Under the pieces are notes generated by a model. That model had not been told where the DNA came from. It saw nothing but the letters and a program-made list of their open reading frames with translations, and ran no database searches. A stretch of DNA of 64,000 nt from Cymbomonas tetramitiformis. Taxonomy: Eukaryota > Chlorophyta > Pyramimonadophyceae > Pyramimonadales > Pyramimonadaceae. The translations under genes were made by a program, and so were the position numbers. The stretch is taken from the NCBI GenBank assembly GCA_001247695.2, contig LGRX02003538.1, positions 1 through 64,000 of the forward strand. The letters are read 5' to 3'. Shown here piece by piece: positions 20,101 through 29,192 of this stretch. Each line of letters starts with the position of its first letter. The stretch's first letter is position 1.

Positions 20101-23057
20101 GGCAGAAGGAACATCGCCGAGGTGTTTTCCGGATCGGCGCGCCACTCAGCAAGGAAATGCCGAAGAATTCTTTCTATCAAGTCTGAATCCTTCGTGTAAG
20201 GGGGGTTGCACCAAACGTGTTTCCCGCGCCACTTTTCCTTCAAGCAATCGGTCCAATAGGTGTCAACCTGCCGGTTAACGCCCATGGAGTCGCAACACGC
20301 GTCAACGTCAAACACCCCGTACTGGGCCGCTATCTCCTCAAAGCGCTCCCTGATCAGCTTCCAGTCCTGGCGATCTACGACCTGGTCGTAGTGGGAGCTA
20401 CTTTCTGGGGGCTTAACGGGCTCAGGTACCTTTCCGGCCGCCTTTGGATGACTCTGGGCCTCAGGGTGGGGGAACTTCGGGTGACTCTGGACTTCTGCTG
20501 TGGCCTGTTCCCTAGCTCGGTCTGCTCTGGTCATGACTGCTAGCGATTCGGCATCCCTCAAGGATTTCTCGCCTACTGCTAGGGTGGCAGCTGCGTCCAG
20601 CCAAAGGGCCGGCGACTCTACCCACGTGAGCCCATTCAGATGGGTGAGCTCACCAATGACCGGTGCTGGACTGGTGGGAGGGACGGACTCGTCCTCGGAA
20701 TCACTATACTCGAAGGTGGCGCCTAAGACAGATGTGGGATCCTCGTCCCCTTCGCATCTCTTGCCTTTCGGCTCAGAGTACTCGGGTCCATCAGATCCAT
20801 CGGTGGTGCGATCCACTGCCCCGAGGACAGAGGTAGGATCCTCGTCCTCTTCGGACCCCTTGCCTGCCGGTGCGGAGTCTCTGGGCCCATCCGTGGCGCG
20901 ATCCACAATCCCTTTTTCCTTCAACCCTTCTCTGGCTGACATTTCCTGATAGTCTGGTCGCCGGGACTGCGCGTCTGGTACTACTAAACAGCGCCCTGGC
21001 ACGTGCTCCATCTGATGGACTCCTACCTCTACCAAGTCCTCGTACCAGCGAGCCTGACGTCGGCTGAGCTCCCTAGCTGGGGCGAAGAGCCACTGAAGGG
21101 GTTTATGGTCTCCCATGAGCTTAAATGATGTGAAAATCAGATAATGTCTCCAGGTGACCGTGGTGCAGTGATGGATGGCACAAAGCTCCCGTTCCCCAGC
21201 GTGATAGTTCTGCTCTGCGCTGGAGAACTGCCGGCTTTCAAAGGCCAAGGGCTGTAAGCCTCGTCCCTGATCCTGCATGAGTACACCCCCTAGTGCTACC
21301 CCACTGGCATCTGTCTGCACAAAGAAGGGTCTGGAACCGTCTGCTGCACCCTTTTGATCGGGTAGGGCCAAGGCTGGGGAGGAGATCAAGGCAGTTTTTA
21401 GCTGTTTAAATGCTGCCTTTTCATTCTCGCCCCAGGTCCAGTCCACGCCGGATTTGGTGAGGCGGGTCAACGGGTACGCGATATCTGCGAAGTTCTGGAT
21501 GTACCTCCGGTAGAAGCCACACATGCCCAGAAACTGTCGCACGTGTGTGACAGTTTCTAGGTCTGGCCAATCGCGTACCGACGCAACCTTATCCTGCTGT
21601 GGACGACATCCATCCCGATCCACCACATGCCCTAGGAACCGGACTGATCGCTTGCACAATTTGACTTTCGACTTTTTGAGGTAGACGGAATTCTTTCGAC
21701 ATGCATCCAGGACCTGGCGGAGGTGGTCGAGGTGTACCTCATGGGCGCTCTTACCCGGAACCTCAGCTGAGAAAATCATGATGTCATCTACAAATACTCT
21801 GCAAAAGGGTAGGTGCCCGAGGTACTGTTGCATCATCCTTTGCCAGGTACTTGGGGAGTTTGACAATCCCATAGGCATGACCAACCACTCATACGCTCCA
21901 AAGTGCGTAGTCATTGCGGTTTTCTCCACGTCCTCTGCTTTCATAGGGACCTGCCAAAATCCCCAAAGGGCATCCATCGTAGAGAAGACGGTAGCCCCTT
22001 GTAGATCATCTAAGAGACTCTGGACATCCGGGAGGGGGTACTTGTCCTTGACTGTGATCTCATTGATCTGTCTGTAGTCAATGACTAGACGCAACTCCTT
22101 GGGATTACTCGGCTTGGGGACCATCAGCACAGGGCAGCCCCACGGAGAGGCCGAGGGTCGTATGTACCCTTTGGCTAAGAGCTCATCTAGCTGTTGCCGG
22201 AGTTGCCGCAACTCCTCCTGCGACAGCTTGTACCCTCGCCGGTGCAAGGCGTTCCCACTCCAATCTGGCCTGAGCCGGATGCCGGACTTGAATTCCCTTG
22301 ACTGGACTGATTCCGGCAGCTCTGTGCAAATGATATCTGCGAACTCCTTTTCCAGGTCCCTAAGCTGCTGCCAGATTTCCGGCGACACCGTCTCGTCTAT
22401 CTCGTCCTCCGGCGGTTCCGGGGAGGCCTGAGCAGTCTGTGGGGCTGGCGGCGAGGTAGTACTTGGCGGGGCGGCCGGTACCGGCGGGTCTGTGGTCTGC
22501 GGAGCTGGCGGCGGGGTAGTGTCTGGCGGCACGACTGGTGCCGAGGCTCGCGACTTCTGACTCTGAGGACTCGGGACAGTGGGGACTTTTGGTCCCGGCG
22601 GCTGCTCGGTGGAGGGGCCACTTTCAGCACCAGGCTGACCGACTGCTGCGACCTGGTCACGCCAACGCACTCGCTTACGCCGTGCTCGGGGTCGTCGCTC
22701 CGCGACCAGACCCCGGCCCTGCTGGAGCGCCGCGGCTGCCTGCGCGTGCCAGGTGGGTGGCTTCCCGGCCGCGTGATCCTCTATCGCCTGTCTACGCACC
22801 GCTGGCGGAAGCAACGCAAATGCTCCGTTCGCCTCCTGTTTGCTAGCGAAAAAGCTGAGAGGGTCAGGGTGATCCCCGGCCTCGTCGACCGTACTCGCAA
22901 ATCCCTGTGGCCTAATATCCTCGACCACCGCCCCTACTCTCTGCAAATGACACGCTCCTTCCACGTCACTATAGCCGGACTCGGAACTGTCCGAGACCAA
23001 CCCTCCCGGCCCCTCAGACTCCTCAGCTCCGTCCGGCACCGTTGCGCTGGGACGCAC
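17145..23057 (-). CDS. pol: Chromo-A pol: RT, RNase H, Dam-like MTase, integrase, chromodomain, C5-like MTase
   Basis: One uninterrupted frame of 1,970 residues. Residues 1-230 are acidic then Pro-rich. Reverse transcriptase spans about 290-490, with catalytic FVDD at 422-425. RNase H spans about 575-700, with TDAS, GERE and GDHK carrying the acidic residues. About 700-885 is a low-complexity insert with an internal repeat (EDEDPTSVLGA). About 890-1045 is a Dam-like adenine-N6 methyltransferase with FDVDAC and the NPPY catalytic motif at 951-954. Integrase spans about 1140-1400, with an HHCC zinc-binding motif and a DDE core (SIDFVTG, CDRDSRF, QAEHTN). The chromodomain is at 1548-1600 (YLVKWTGMPRSENEW). 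About 1692-1900 is a C5-cytosine-like methyltransferase: FCGTGS, DIQP, SPPCTEYS, ENPRG, KPTHIWTN. The frame stays open about 17 codons upstream of 23057 and joins the protease frame at a run of eight G by a -1 shift. The RT, RNase H and integrase catalytic residues are present and the frame has no stops, so it is probably active. Confidence 0.93.
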   Translation of the reverse strand: MRPSATVPDGAEESEGPGGLVSDSSESGYSDVEGACHLQRVGAVVEDIRPQGFASTVDEAGDHPDPLSFFASKQEANGAFALLPPAVRRQAIEDHAAGKPPTWHAQAAAALQQGRGLVAERRPRARRKRVRWRDQVAAVGQPGAESGPSTEQPPGPKVPTVPSPQSQKSRASAPVVPPDTTPPPAPQTTDPPVPAAPPSTTSPPAPQTAQASPEPPEDEIDETVSPEIWQQLRDLEKEFADIICTELPESVQSREFKSGIRLRPDWSGNALHRRGYKLSQEELRQLRQQLDELLAKGYIRPSASPWGCPVLMVPKPSNPKELRLVIDYRQINEITVKDKYPLPDVQSLLDDLQGATVFSTMDALWGFWQVPMKAEDVEKTAMTTHFGAYEWLVMPMGLSNSPSTWQRMMQQYLGHLPFCRVFVDDIMIFSAEVPGKSAHEVHLDHLRQVLDACRKNSVYLKKSKVKLCKRSVRFLGHVVDRDGCRPQQDKVASVRDWPDLETVTHVRQFLGMCGFYRRYIQNFADIAYPLTRLTKSGVDWTWGENEKAAFKQLKTALISSPALALPDQKGAADGSRPFFVQTDASGVALGGVLMQDQGRGLQPLAFESRQFSSAEQNYHAGERELCAIHHCTTVTWRHYLIFTSFKLMGDHKPLQWLFAPARELSRRQARWYEDLVEVGVHQMEHVPGRCLVVPDAQSRRPDYQEMSAREGLKEKGIVDRATDGPRDSAPAGKGSEEDEDPTSVLGAVDRTTDGSDGPEYSEPKGKRCEGDEDPTSVLGATFEYSDSEDESVPPTSPAPVIGELTHLNGLTWVESPALWLDAAATLAVGEKSLRDAESLAVMTRADRAREQATAEVQSHPKFPHPEAQSHPKAAGKVPEPVKPPESSSHYDQVVDRQDWKLIRERFEEIAAQYGVFDVDACCDSMGVNRQVDTYWTDCLKEKWRGKHVWCNPPYTKDSDLIERILRHFLAEWRADPENTSAMFLLPDYDAPWRRLIHPKYGLHPVKVFDTKDEKGRPNHLFESPDGGRPPLRWPVLLVWAPAASRAKPRAPPARKDSEAEPDEPLVTTGVAARARAASGPLKADEFVRALQAEYERSQYLSSLKEELIAAPHQRTDTFRMVDNMIWRVAEGRYQLVLAQDSPLRELVMREAHESPAAGHTGRDKTLDRVSRRFWWPRMSKDVTDWCKSCVVCQQTRPRNGYPDGQLNPLQVPVRLWQVVSIDFVTGLPRTERGYDAFATFTDKLSKMVHVVPMLYADSSAAQIARMYFDQVWRLHGAPMKIVCDRDSRFRDEMHLELHRLMGVQVASTTPYHPQGDGQAEHTNHTVERMLRAYVDANQHDWDLWCTPVEYAINDSRSAVTGFTPFELTYGHAPASQLDFFVEAALASRRGRAKGGRGAAVKKGTAHETARQFVRQLQLAREKLLLAQQQQIAQYDARHRSRSYAVGDEVWVDATHLTQPGDRGLHKKLLKKRLGPLRVLEVFHSDRQMALPASDRGAPSAYRLQTPKQWKVHDVFTVDRLSPVESGSRFVERAKEIPPPPLDVSGRKETHVERVERSRTRQRQGRRWTEYLVKWTGMPRSENEWKTREDLEWDGAGRPGVPNRALLEFERIEAKRVEREKLRVRKRRDESAGAVWTTLSEELKVDGAMPWVPEERFDEEVGTFARVSAQSTLPPVNGAAALEKEPVGQSKILVLFCGTGSVERQFTKQFPNSEVVAVDIQPKWGPTHCEDIMRWDYRQFRPGHFDVVWASPPCTEYSQAKTVGIRDLRAADRRVRRTLEIIRYLRPEAYFIENPRGREPHGLHTRRCMSNLPAPHLVTYCKYGTAYRKPTHIWTNVPLRTPLRVCDSDTPCEFFRQHGRHEKVAQGGRAMRAGGVFAKGMGARENLYGIPSALLKQLFHNLTLHEEVHAFLSELLVREDLSEMSVLVQSAVVESDPPEFEPEPIALAGVRAEVTIIPEGGWESDASGLSD

Positions 23058-23107
23058 GCTGACTTCACTATCCTCGGACCCGGAGGAGGGTTCTGACGCT
23101 AGGCCTG

Positions 23108-24600
23108 CTACAACATCGTTGGGGGAATCTTCGTCGGAGTCTCCCCCCCCTTGTTGCAGGCCAACGCGCCAAAAGTCCCATCGGGGCCGAGGTAGACGAC
23201 GAAAGCCTGCTCCTCTCTGTTTCGGAGGGTCCGCAGGTCCCGGCGAGCTCGACGTTGGCTCAAAAGGACTCCCTGTACCAGTGCCATTGCCGTGTCCTTG
23301 GACCGACTGGGGTCCGGTGACCCCGGCGAACAGCCGGTGATGACGACCTCTTCCCTGCCCTTGGTGAACCGGACCGAACCCCAGTTCTTATAATCCAGCG
23401 TAACCGGGGAAAGGTTCGCCAGCCAAGGACCTCCCAGGATGACATCCACCTTGAGGTCGAGTGGCATTACCCGAAGCTCAACCTGCTGGCCGTAAGACCC
23501 CTTCGACGTCTCAGCAAGGAGCTTGGGCCTGATGCAGGAATTAGCATCATATGTGGTGCCGTCAGCCACTCGAACCCGCATGGCTTGCTCGTGGCGCACC
23601 GGCTTGACGCCGGAGAGCCTCTGCAGTGTACTCTTTGCGATGATATTGGTGGATGCTCCCGAATCCACTAACACCTTGACTCTGACGCCCGCAATCCAGG
23701 CCCAAAACAGCAACAACGTCGGTGTGCGACTGTGCCTGTCGAAACTCCTCGGGCGCGCTCCCATCGAGGACACCGCTGCCAGGGACTCACACCAGCTCGG
23801 ACTGATATCGCCGTCCTGCATTATGCAGTCCAGGCGGGTGACTGACGTTTCTGCGTCGGAGTCACAGTCCGGGAGGCAGTAAGTACACGCGTCCGCTAGC
23901 AGGCCGATGGCGACTGCTTTCTGAACTGCGCTGCGCTCTGGGAAGTCTGGGGGGGACACCGCGACTTGGACTGACGCTGCAGCCAGTTTAGCCGCTATGT
24001 GCTTTCTGACTTGCTCGTCCCGGTGCATCAGCTCATTGTCTTGCTGAAGTTCCCTATTCTCCCTTTCCAACTCCTCCTTTACGAAGGCGTGGAAGTCCGC
24101 ATGGCGTTCTGTTGAGGTAGAAGCCGGGTCCCTACCCTCCAACTCGTATCTGCGCTGCAATCGAGAGGTTCGAAGCGCCTTGTCTTCAGGAGTCAGCCAT
24201 GGTCTGCGTTTCGGGCCCAAAGCCTGGCGAGCCCTGCTTCGGGTCAACCACGGCCGACTGGGCTTTGAAGTTCTCTCTGGTGGTGAGAGTTCTTCTCCCT
24301 CGGCAGGCTTGGGCTTGGCAACGCGAACAAACCGTCCGAACTCCTGATCCAAGATGGCTTTGCGTCGGCGATTGAACTCGCGCACCCTGACGAGCCGCTT
24401 CAAGCGCTTATCTAACTCTTCTCGATTCAACTGGGGCTTACTAGTCGTGGGTCCAAGCTTCTGGCTCATCCGCCTTTGCCCTGCCCTCCAAAGCGCAAGG
24501 GACTTGACCGGCCGGACCTCCGACTCTTCCAGCTTTAGATACCTTTCTAGCGCCCTGATGGCGGAACGCAGGCGAGCACTTGGCTGCTGGGCCTGAAAGG
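23108..24600 (-). CDS. Chromo-A protease frame
   Basis: A 453-residue frame from the ATG at 24469, open further upstream to about 24,690 (VRKAFQAQQPSARLRSAIRA...). The N-terminal half is Arg/Lys-rich and partly coiled-coil (EELERENRELQQDNELM). The retropepsin-like aspartic protease lies in the C-terminal half, with active-site LVDSGAS and the downstream VILGGPWL motif typical of Ty3/Gypsy proteases. It would process Gag and Gag-Pol. It ends at 23108 after GGETPTKIPPTML, and the pol frame takes over one base back at the run AAGGGGGGGGAG. That junction is either a -1 slip on G-GGG-GGG or a one-base loss. Confidence 0.8.
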
Positions 24601-25110
24601 CTTTCCTAACTCTGGGGGTAAACGCTGAGCTCTGAACTTCCAGTGCCCGCGAACTCTCGCAACATCCGACCCCTGGTTCTCCAGGTGCTGTTGGTAGACT
24701 GCCCGTGGCTCAACTGTGTGGCTCGACCGGTTTTTACCCCGGGTGTCCGCACCGGTGATCCAACAGAGCAGCTCCCACGGCTCCTCGGGACGCGGAACTG
24801 AGGCGGTTGCTGGGGTTCTGGCGGACTTCCAGAAGTTTGCCTGCTCTCTTTGGACGCGCTGCTCGACCTGTTCCCGCTCAGGAGGCGCTGGGCTTTCCGT
24901 GCGGGTGGCGGCTAGCATGTCTAAACCTTCCTGCTCATACCTCTCGACTCGACTCTGGCTCTTGAGGTGGCGCCTGGCGCTGCCACTAAGGTGACTCCCA
25001 CACCTTCTCCACCTATCATGCAGCACCTGCATCGCTGTGGACGCCGGCGCGGGGCCCTTTTGTCCCCCTGACCCCGCAGTGACGGGGCCCGCGCCCTTTA
25101 CCGCGGGGAG
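24547..25110 (-). CDS. Chromo-A linker frame between Gag and protease
   Basis: A frame open from 25290 overlaps the end of gag, in -1 relative to it. From about residue 85 it looks like real protein: charged, helical, Glu/Arg/Gln-rich (SQSRVERYEQEG, REQVEQRVQREQANFW, PRPEEPWELLCWI). It loses sense near 24,600-24,690, where the protease frame, again -1, picks up. The simplest reading is one continuous Gag-Pro-Pol chain broken here by single-base offsets. Whether these are programmed shifts, decay or assembly indels cannot be told from sequence alone. No domain is recognised. Confidence 0.5.
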   Translation of the reverse strand, partial: LPAVKGAGPVTAGSGGQKGPAPASTAMQVLHDRWRRCGSHLSGSARRHLKSQSRVERYEQEGLDMLAATRTESPAPPEREQVEQRVQREQANFWKSARTPATASVPRPEEPWELLCWITGADTRGKNRSSHTVEPRAVYQQHLENQGSDVARVRGHWKFRAQRLPPELGKPFRPSSQVLACVPPSGR

Positions 25111-28100
25111 GACGCCCCGGGCTGGGGAGCGTCCTCCTGGACAAAATCCAAACCGATGGCAGCCAAAGCTTCCTCCACCGACTCGTCCCCTATCAACGCC
25201 AGGGTGTCCTCCAGGAGGCACTTGGCCCACTCCTTCGGGCGCTGGCTCGCCTGCGGACAGTCGCGGGCATAATGGTCCATGCTCTTGCACAGACGGCAGC
25301 CCTCGTACTCTGGGGAGCCGAGTCGTTGCCCTGTGGGTGTCGGAGCGCCAGCGGATGTCGCCATGGCTAGCAGCTCCTCCGTGACATCTACGTGGGCCAG
25401 CAGCTGGACCGAGCGGCTCGTCTTATCCTGGCTCTGCCGCAACTCCCGCTCGGCCTCTATGGCCCAAGTCAGGAGTTCGTGGCGGCCTTTACTGGCCGTC
25501 CGGCTCAGAGTCAGGACCGAAGCGCCTTTCCTCTCGGCTATAAGGAAGACCTTCCTCCTTATCTCCGGTATCAATCCCGTAAGGAATATCTCCAGCAGCT
25601 CCTCTTCCGGCACCGGAGAGGTGAGCTCGTGGGCAGCCAGCATGCTCACGATGTCGTGAGCAAGGTGCACCCCGTCCCAGAACTCGCGGACCGTGCGAGT
25701 CTGTCTGTCCTGACTTTGACGCACGCGACGCAGGAACGGACCGATCGACGCCATTTCCCCCTTGTCGGGCATCACGAGCTGCGCCAAGGGAACCACTATG
25801 ACGTCCAGGGTGAGGTTCTTACCTTCCCGAGCCTCCGTCAACACCGAAGAAAGCTCGCGGTACTCGGAGCTGAGTTTGCCGAAGCAGTGTCTGGCCACTT
25901 CTGACAGCAGGGAGTGGTCCGACAACACCTTCTCCTCACCCCCGCTCTCTAGTGGTCCCAGACGCGCCATCTCCATGGCGTAGCGCACCGGCTCCAGTTC
26001 CCGAACCTCCCTGACCTGCCGAACAAATCGGAGGAGCCGACCAAAGACGTGGGACGACCCCTCCACCTCTGTGTGGTATTTGTCCACTGCCTTCTCCATG
26101 GCTCTGAGGGCCTCCTTGAGAGCGTGCTGCTCGTCCTTACGACTGTAATGGCTCCGGGGCTCCCTGTAACGAGAGGAAGACGAGAAGGTGAACTGGCTGT
26201 CGCCATCCCCGTCTTCGCCATCGCCGCCAGGGTCCTCGCCCGGACTCCCCGGGCCTCCCGGCCCTCCAGGGTCACCGCTCCCCGAGCCATCAGGACCACC
26301 ATGACTGCTGGCACCGGGCATCTCCGAAAGCTCGTTTGGCTCCGAGTGCTCCAGTTGAGGGACCATCCCCCCCCCGTCTCCCGGTGTGTCTGCCGCCGTA
26401 GGAAGCGGAGGTGGCATCACAGCCGGAAAGTGGTCGAAAGCACCGGGCCACACGTCCGCGGCACAAAACCCACACACCGGCAGGTACACCTTTTTCATGA
26501 ACGCCACCACACTCTTCTTAGCGCTTGCCTGACACGCCCACATACGCACCGGGCTCTCCTCGTGCCCGCACCCACAGCGAGCGCAGCTCTCTGCGACGGA
26601 CGCCAAGGCCGTCGTGAGACTGCGAATCACCTGGGCCCCGAGGACCCTGTCCTCGTCCGAGATCCTTGCCTTCAGGCACTGCCTGATCTGGTTGGTAGGG
26701 TGTAAGCACCCGGCGACCTGACCAAGGGTGCGATACCTACGAGCAGCGTCGTAAAACAGGCGCTGGGCTTCGATCCCCGAGTTGGCATACCCGGCCACGT
26801 GTTTCCGGAGGGCGTCGCAGACCTGTATAGGAAGGGAAATAAAGTCCCATGAGTGCGGCGGAAGCGCTGTCACGCCCGCGCGCGACTCCTCCGGAGGGCT
26901 TTGAACGCCCCGGTTCTCGACGTCACAGGTGACGACGGAAGTCGGCTCTACCAGCTCATGTCCCTCTCGGGAGATGGGCGTCTCCTGAACCGGACTCGAC
27001 GCTGCCGCTGAGGGCCCCCGAGCGTCTGACTCCACGGGCCCTGGGGGCGAGGCCTGAACCAGGGCGAGCCTTTGGACTTGTGACTCTATGACCGCCTGCA
27101 GCCTCTCCTCCAGCTGGGCCTCAGCTGCCGCTCGCCGCTCCTCAGCGGCTACCTGCTGAGCGACGCTCTCGTCGACAGCCAACTGCCGGGCAGTCTCCCG
27201 GGCTTCTGCGGCCAGCCGGTCTGCAGCCCAGCGCGCTTCGACAGCGCGTCGCTCGGAGACCCTGCGTTCCTCGGCAGCGCGCTGATCGGAGATCCTGCGC
27301 TCCTCGGCAGCTCTTTGACTCTCTTGGAGTTGCCGAGACAGCTGTTCCAGGCGAGCCTCGGCAGCCGCCTCCCGAGCTTGCGACTCCTTCTGCCAGGCTT
27401 CTTTCAGCTCTTGCAGGTCCTGACTGTTCCTGCCCGAGGTGGACTCCGGGGACGACGACGTGTTCCCTGAGGAAGTCGGACCGGGGTGCGGGGCCGATGG
27501 TGCTCGACTGGGCTTCCGGGTGCGAGGCACCGGGCGACTGGGGCCGCTCGGCTTAGGCGCCTGAGTCCTGGGCCTCGGACGTTCCGCAGGATGCTCTTCC
27601 TCCGATGAGGACGAGAGGGGAGCAAACCGGTTCGACCAGTTCCCACCGGGGGCTGCGGAACCCGGAGGTGCTGCACCTGACTTCCTAAGACCCCTGTGTG
27701 ACTTCCGGGTGCAGCCGCTCATTCTGACGGCCGCGACGACCGCTCTCCTTACCTCCTGGAGGTCCGCCCCTTGGCGTACCAGCTCCCCTGGTCTGCCGGC
27801 GTTGATGGCAAAGACAGGGAATCTACACCTCCCAAGGGAGTTGTGAGGGTCCTCGCGCTTTTGCTGCATCAACACCCTGGACTCGGAGACTGACTGCTGG
27901 TGGATCTCCAGGCGATAAGCGCCGTCCTCGGAGAGCCCATAGTCCTTGAGCTGGAACCACATTAGCCCTGACAGCGGGTGGTCTTTCCCCAGGCGCTTTA
28001 GGCCTCGACGGATGTCCTGCCACATAGACTCCTGGTCGGAATCCGAGCAAGAGCTGACACCGGATGAGGTTCCCGCCTTCCTTACCGGACGGCGGGCACT

Positions 28101-29192
28101 CGTTCCCTGGGACGAGTCCGAGCTGACTGGGGTCGTCCTGGGGAGCCGGCGCCACTCGCGAAGACACCTCCTGCCCATCTGGGTCATCCGGTGTCTCCGG
28201 GCTCCAACCCACCGGGTGCTCCTCTCCTTGGCGAGCATCGTCTGCTGGTGCCATGCCATGAAGACAGCTCCAGCTTGACGTCTGCCTCTGCGCCACAGAC
28301 CCTGTGTCTGGACGACATGCTGGCGCCATGCTGCGAAAGCGGACTCGACCCGGCGCCGACTGCCTTTGTCAAACAGGCCTTGAAGTTGGGCGACCTGTTG
28401 GGTGACGTCATTCCACGCTTGGAATGCCAGGCGCTGGAGCTCGCGCTGATGCGCTGACTGGTCCGTCCTGGCCCTCCATGCGACCCACGCAAGCCGCGCT
28501 GTTGCGCGCTGACGAGATGGCAGGGAGACTCTCGCACGTCGTTGCGCTGAATTCAGCGCCCAGGTGCTCCATTGACGGAGGGCCAATGCGAGCATGGATT
28601 GACGTCGCTCTCCTCGCCAAGCCGGATTGGGCCGGATGCGAGACTCGCGCCCCCGTGACTGGACGACGTCCAGCTGCTCTGGGCGCCGGACATCATCAGA
28701 CTCCCCTTCTGCCGGGGGGCTCCAGTCACTGGCTCGGTAAATCTCAAAGCGCCCTGGGGCACTGATGAGATTCCCTTGCTCGCTCCCCACGAGGGAAGAG
28801 AGGGAGGACGCTGCCGGTCCCGACGTCGGTTCCTGACGGACGACCCTACTACTCGCACTCTTGCTGGACGCAGGGAGTGGGGAGAAGGGAGCTGCCGAGG
28901 GGTTCAACCCCTTAGCAGAGCGGTCCGAGTCCGACCCGGAGCCGGCGCCTGCCGCCGGCGGTGCCGGAGCCTCGGGCGACGCACGCTTCCGGCGCGCCGG
29001 CTGCCGTAGCGCCGAGCTCAATGCGAGCTCGGACACTGGCTCAGCTCCACTGACCCTCGCTGGTGAAGGGGCTTTTGGTGGCGAGGCCCTACGGGGCCCA
29101 CCAGACAACCCTGGAGGGGCTCTCAGGGGCGTGCGCGCCGGTGTAACCTCGCGGGCTTCACCGCCGTATTGGCGCGCAAGCGCGCGCCGCAC
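25098..29192 (-). CDS. gag: Chromo-A Gag, 1,364 residues
   Basis: Much longer than usual Ty3/Gypsy Gags. Residues 1-150 are Ser/Pro/Ala-rich. Residues 200-350 contain repeated W motifs (LAWVAWR, LAFQAWN, AFAAWRQ, VFMAWHQ, CLREWRR) about 20-40 residues apart, resembling centrin-binding Sfi1 repeats. Residues 590-715 are a Glu/Arg/Ala coiled coil with RAAEERR repeats. Cysteines at 870-912 (CARCGCG, CGFC) may bind zinc. A Gly/Pro/Asp-rich stretch (960-1000) precedes a capsid-like helical region (about 1030-1255). A CCHC zinc knuckle (CRLCKSMDHYARDC) follows at 1299-1312. The frame begins with GTG right after a stop. The likely true start is the ATG at 29404 or 29398 in the preceding frame (MYSDEEECLG), joined by a -1 step at a run of nine G. 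Confidence 0.8.
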   Translation of the reverse strand: MRRALARQYGGEAREVTPARTPLRAPPGLSGGPRRASPPKAPSPARVSGAEPVSELALSSALRQPARRKRASPEAPAPPAAGAGSGSDSDRSAKGLNPSAAPFSPLPASSKSASSRVVRQEPTSGPAASSLSSLVGSEQGNLISAPGRFEIYRASDWSPPAEGESDDVRRPEQLDVVQSRGRESRIRPNPAWRGERRQSMLALALRQWSTWALNSAQRRARVSLPSRQRATARLAWVAWRARTDQSAHQRELQRLAFQAWNDVTQQVAQLQGLFDKGSRRRVESAFAAWRQHVVQTQGLWRRGRRQAGAVFMAWHQQTMLAKERSTRWVGARRHRMTQMGRRCLREWRRLPRTTPVSSDSSQGTSARRPVRKAGTSSGVSSCSDSDQESMWQDIRRGLKRLGKDHPLSGLMWFQLKDYGLSEDGAYRLEIHQQSVSESRVLMQQKREDPHNSLGRCRFPVFAINAGRPGELVRQGADLQEVRRAVVAAVRMSGCTRKSHRGLRKSGAAPPGSAAPGGNWSNRFAPLSSSSEEEHPAERPRPRTQAPKPSGPSRPVPRTRKPSRAPSAPHPGPTSSGNTSSSPESTSGRNSQDLQELKEAWQKESQAREAAAEARLEQLSRQLQESQRAAEERRISDQRAAEERRVSERRAVEARWAADRLAAEARETARQLAVDESVAQQVAAEERRAAAEAQLEERLQAVIESQVQRLALVQASPPGPVESDARGPSAAASSPVQETPISREGHELVEPTSVVTCDVENRGVQSPPEESRAGVTALPPHSWDFISLPIQVCDALRKHVAGYANSGIEAQRLFYDAARRYRTLGQVAGCLHPTNQIRQCLKARISDEDRVLGAQVIRSLTTALASVAESCARCGCGHEESPVRMWACQASAKKSVVAFMKKVYLPVCGFCAADVWPGAFDHFPAVMPPPLPTAADTPGDGGGMVPQLEHSEPNELSEMPGASSHGGPDGSGSGDPGGPGGPGSPGEDPGGDGEDGDGDSQFTFSSSSRYREPRSHYSRKDEQHALKEALRAMEKAVDKYHTEVEGSSHVFGRLLRFVRQVREVRELEPVRYAMEMARLGPLESGGEEKVLSDHSLLSEVARHCFGKLSSEYRELSSVLTEAREGKNLTLDVIVVPLAQLVMPDKGEMASIGPFLRRVRQSQDRQTRTVREFWDGVHLAHDIVSMLAAHELTSPVPEEELLEIFLTGLIPEIRRKVFLIAERKGASVLTLSRTASKGRHELLTWAIEAERELRQSQDKTSRSVQLLAHVDVTEELLAMATSAGAPTPTGQRLGSPEYEGCRLCKSMDHYARDCPQASQRPKEWAKCLLEDTLALIGDESVEEALAAIGLDFVQEDAPQPGASSPR

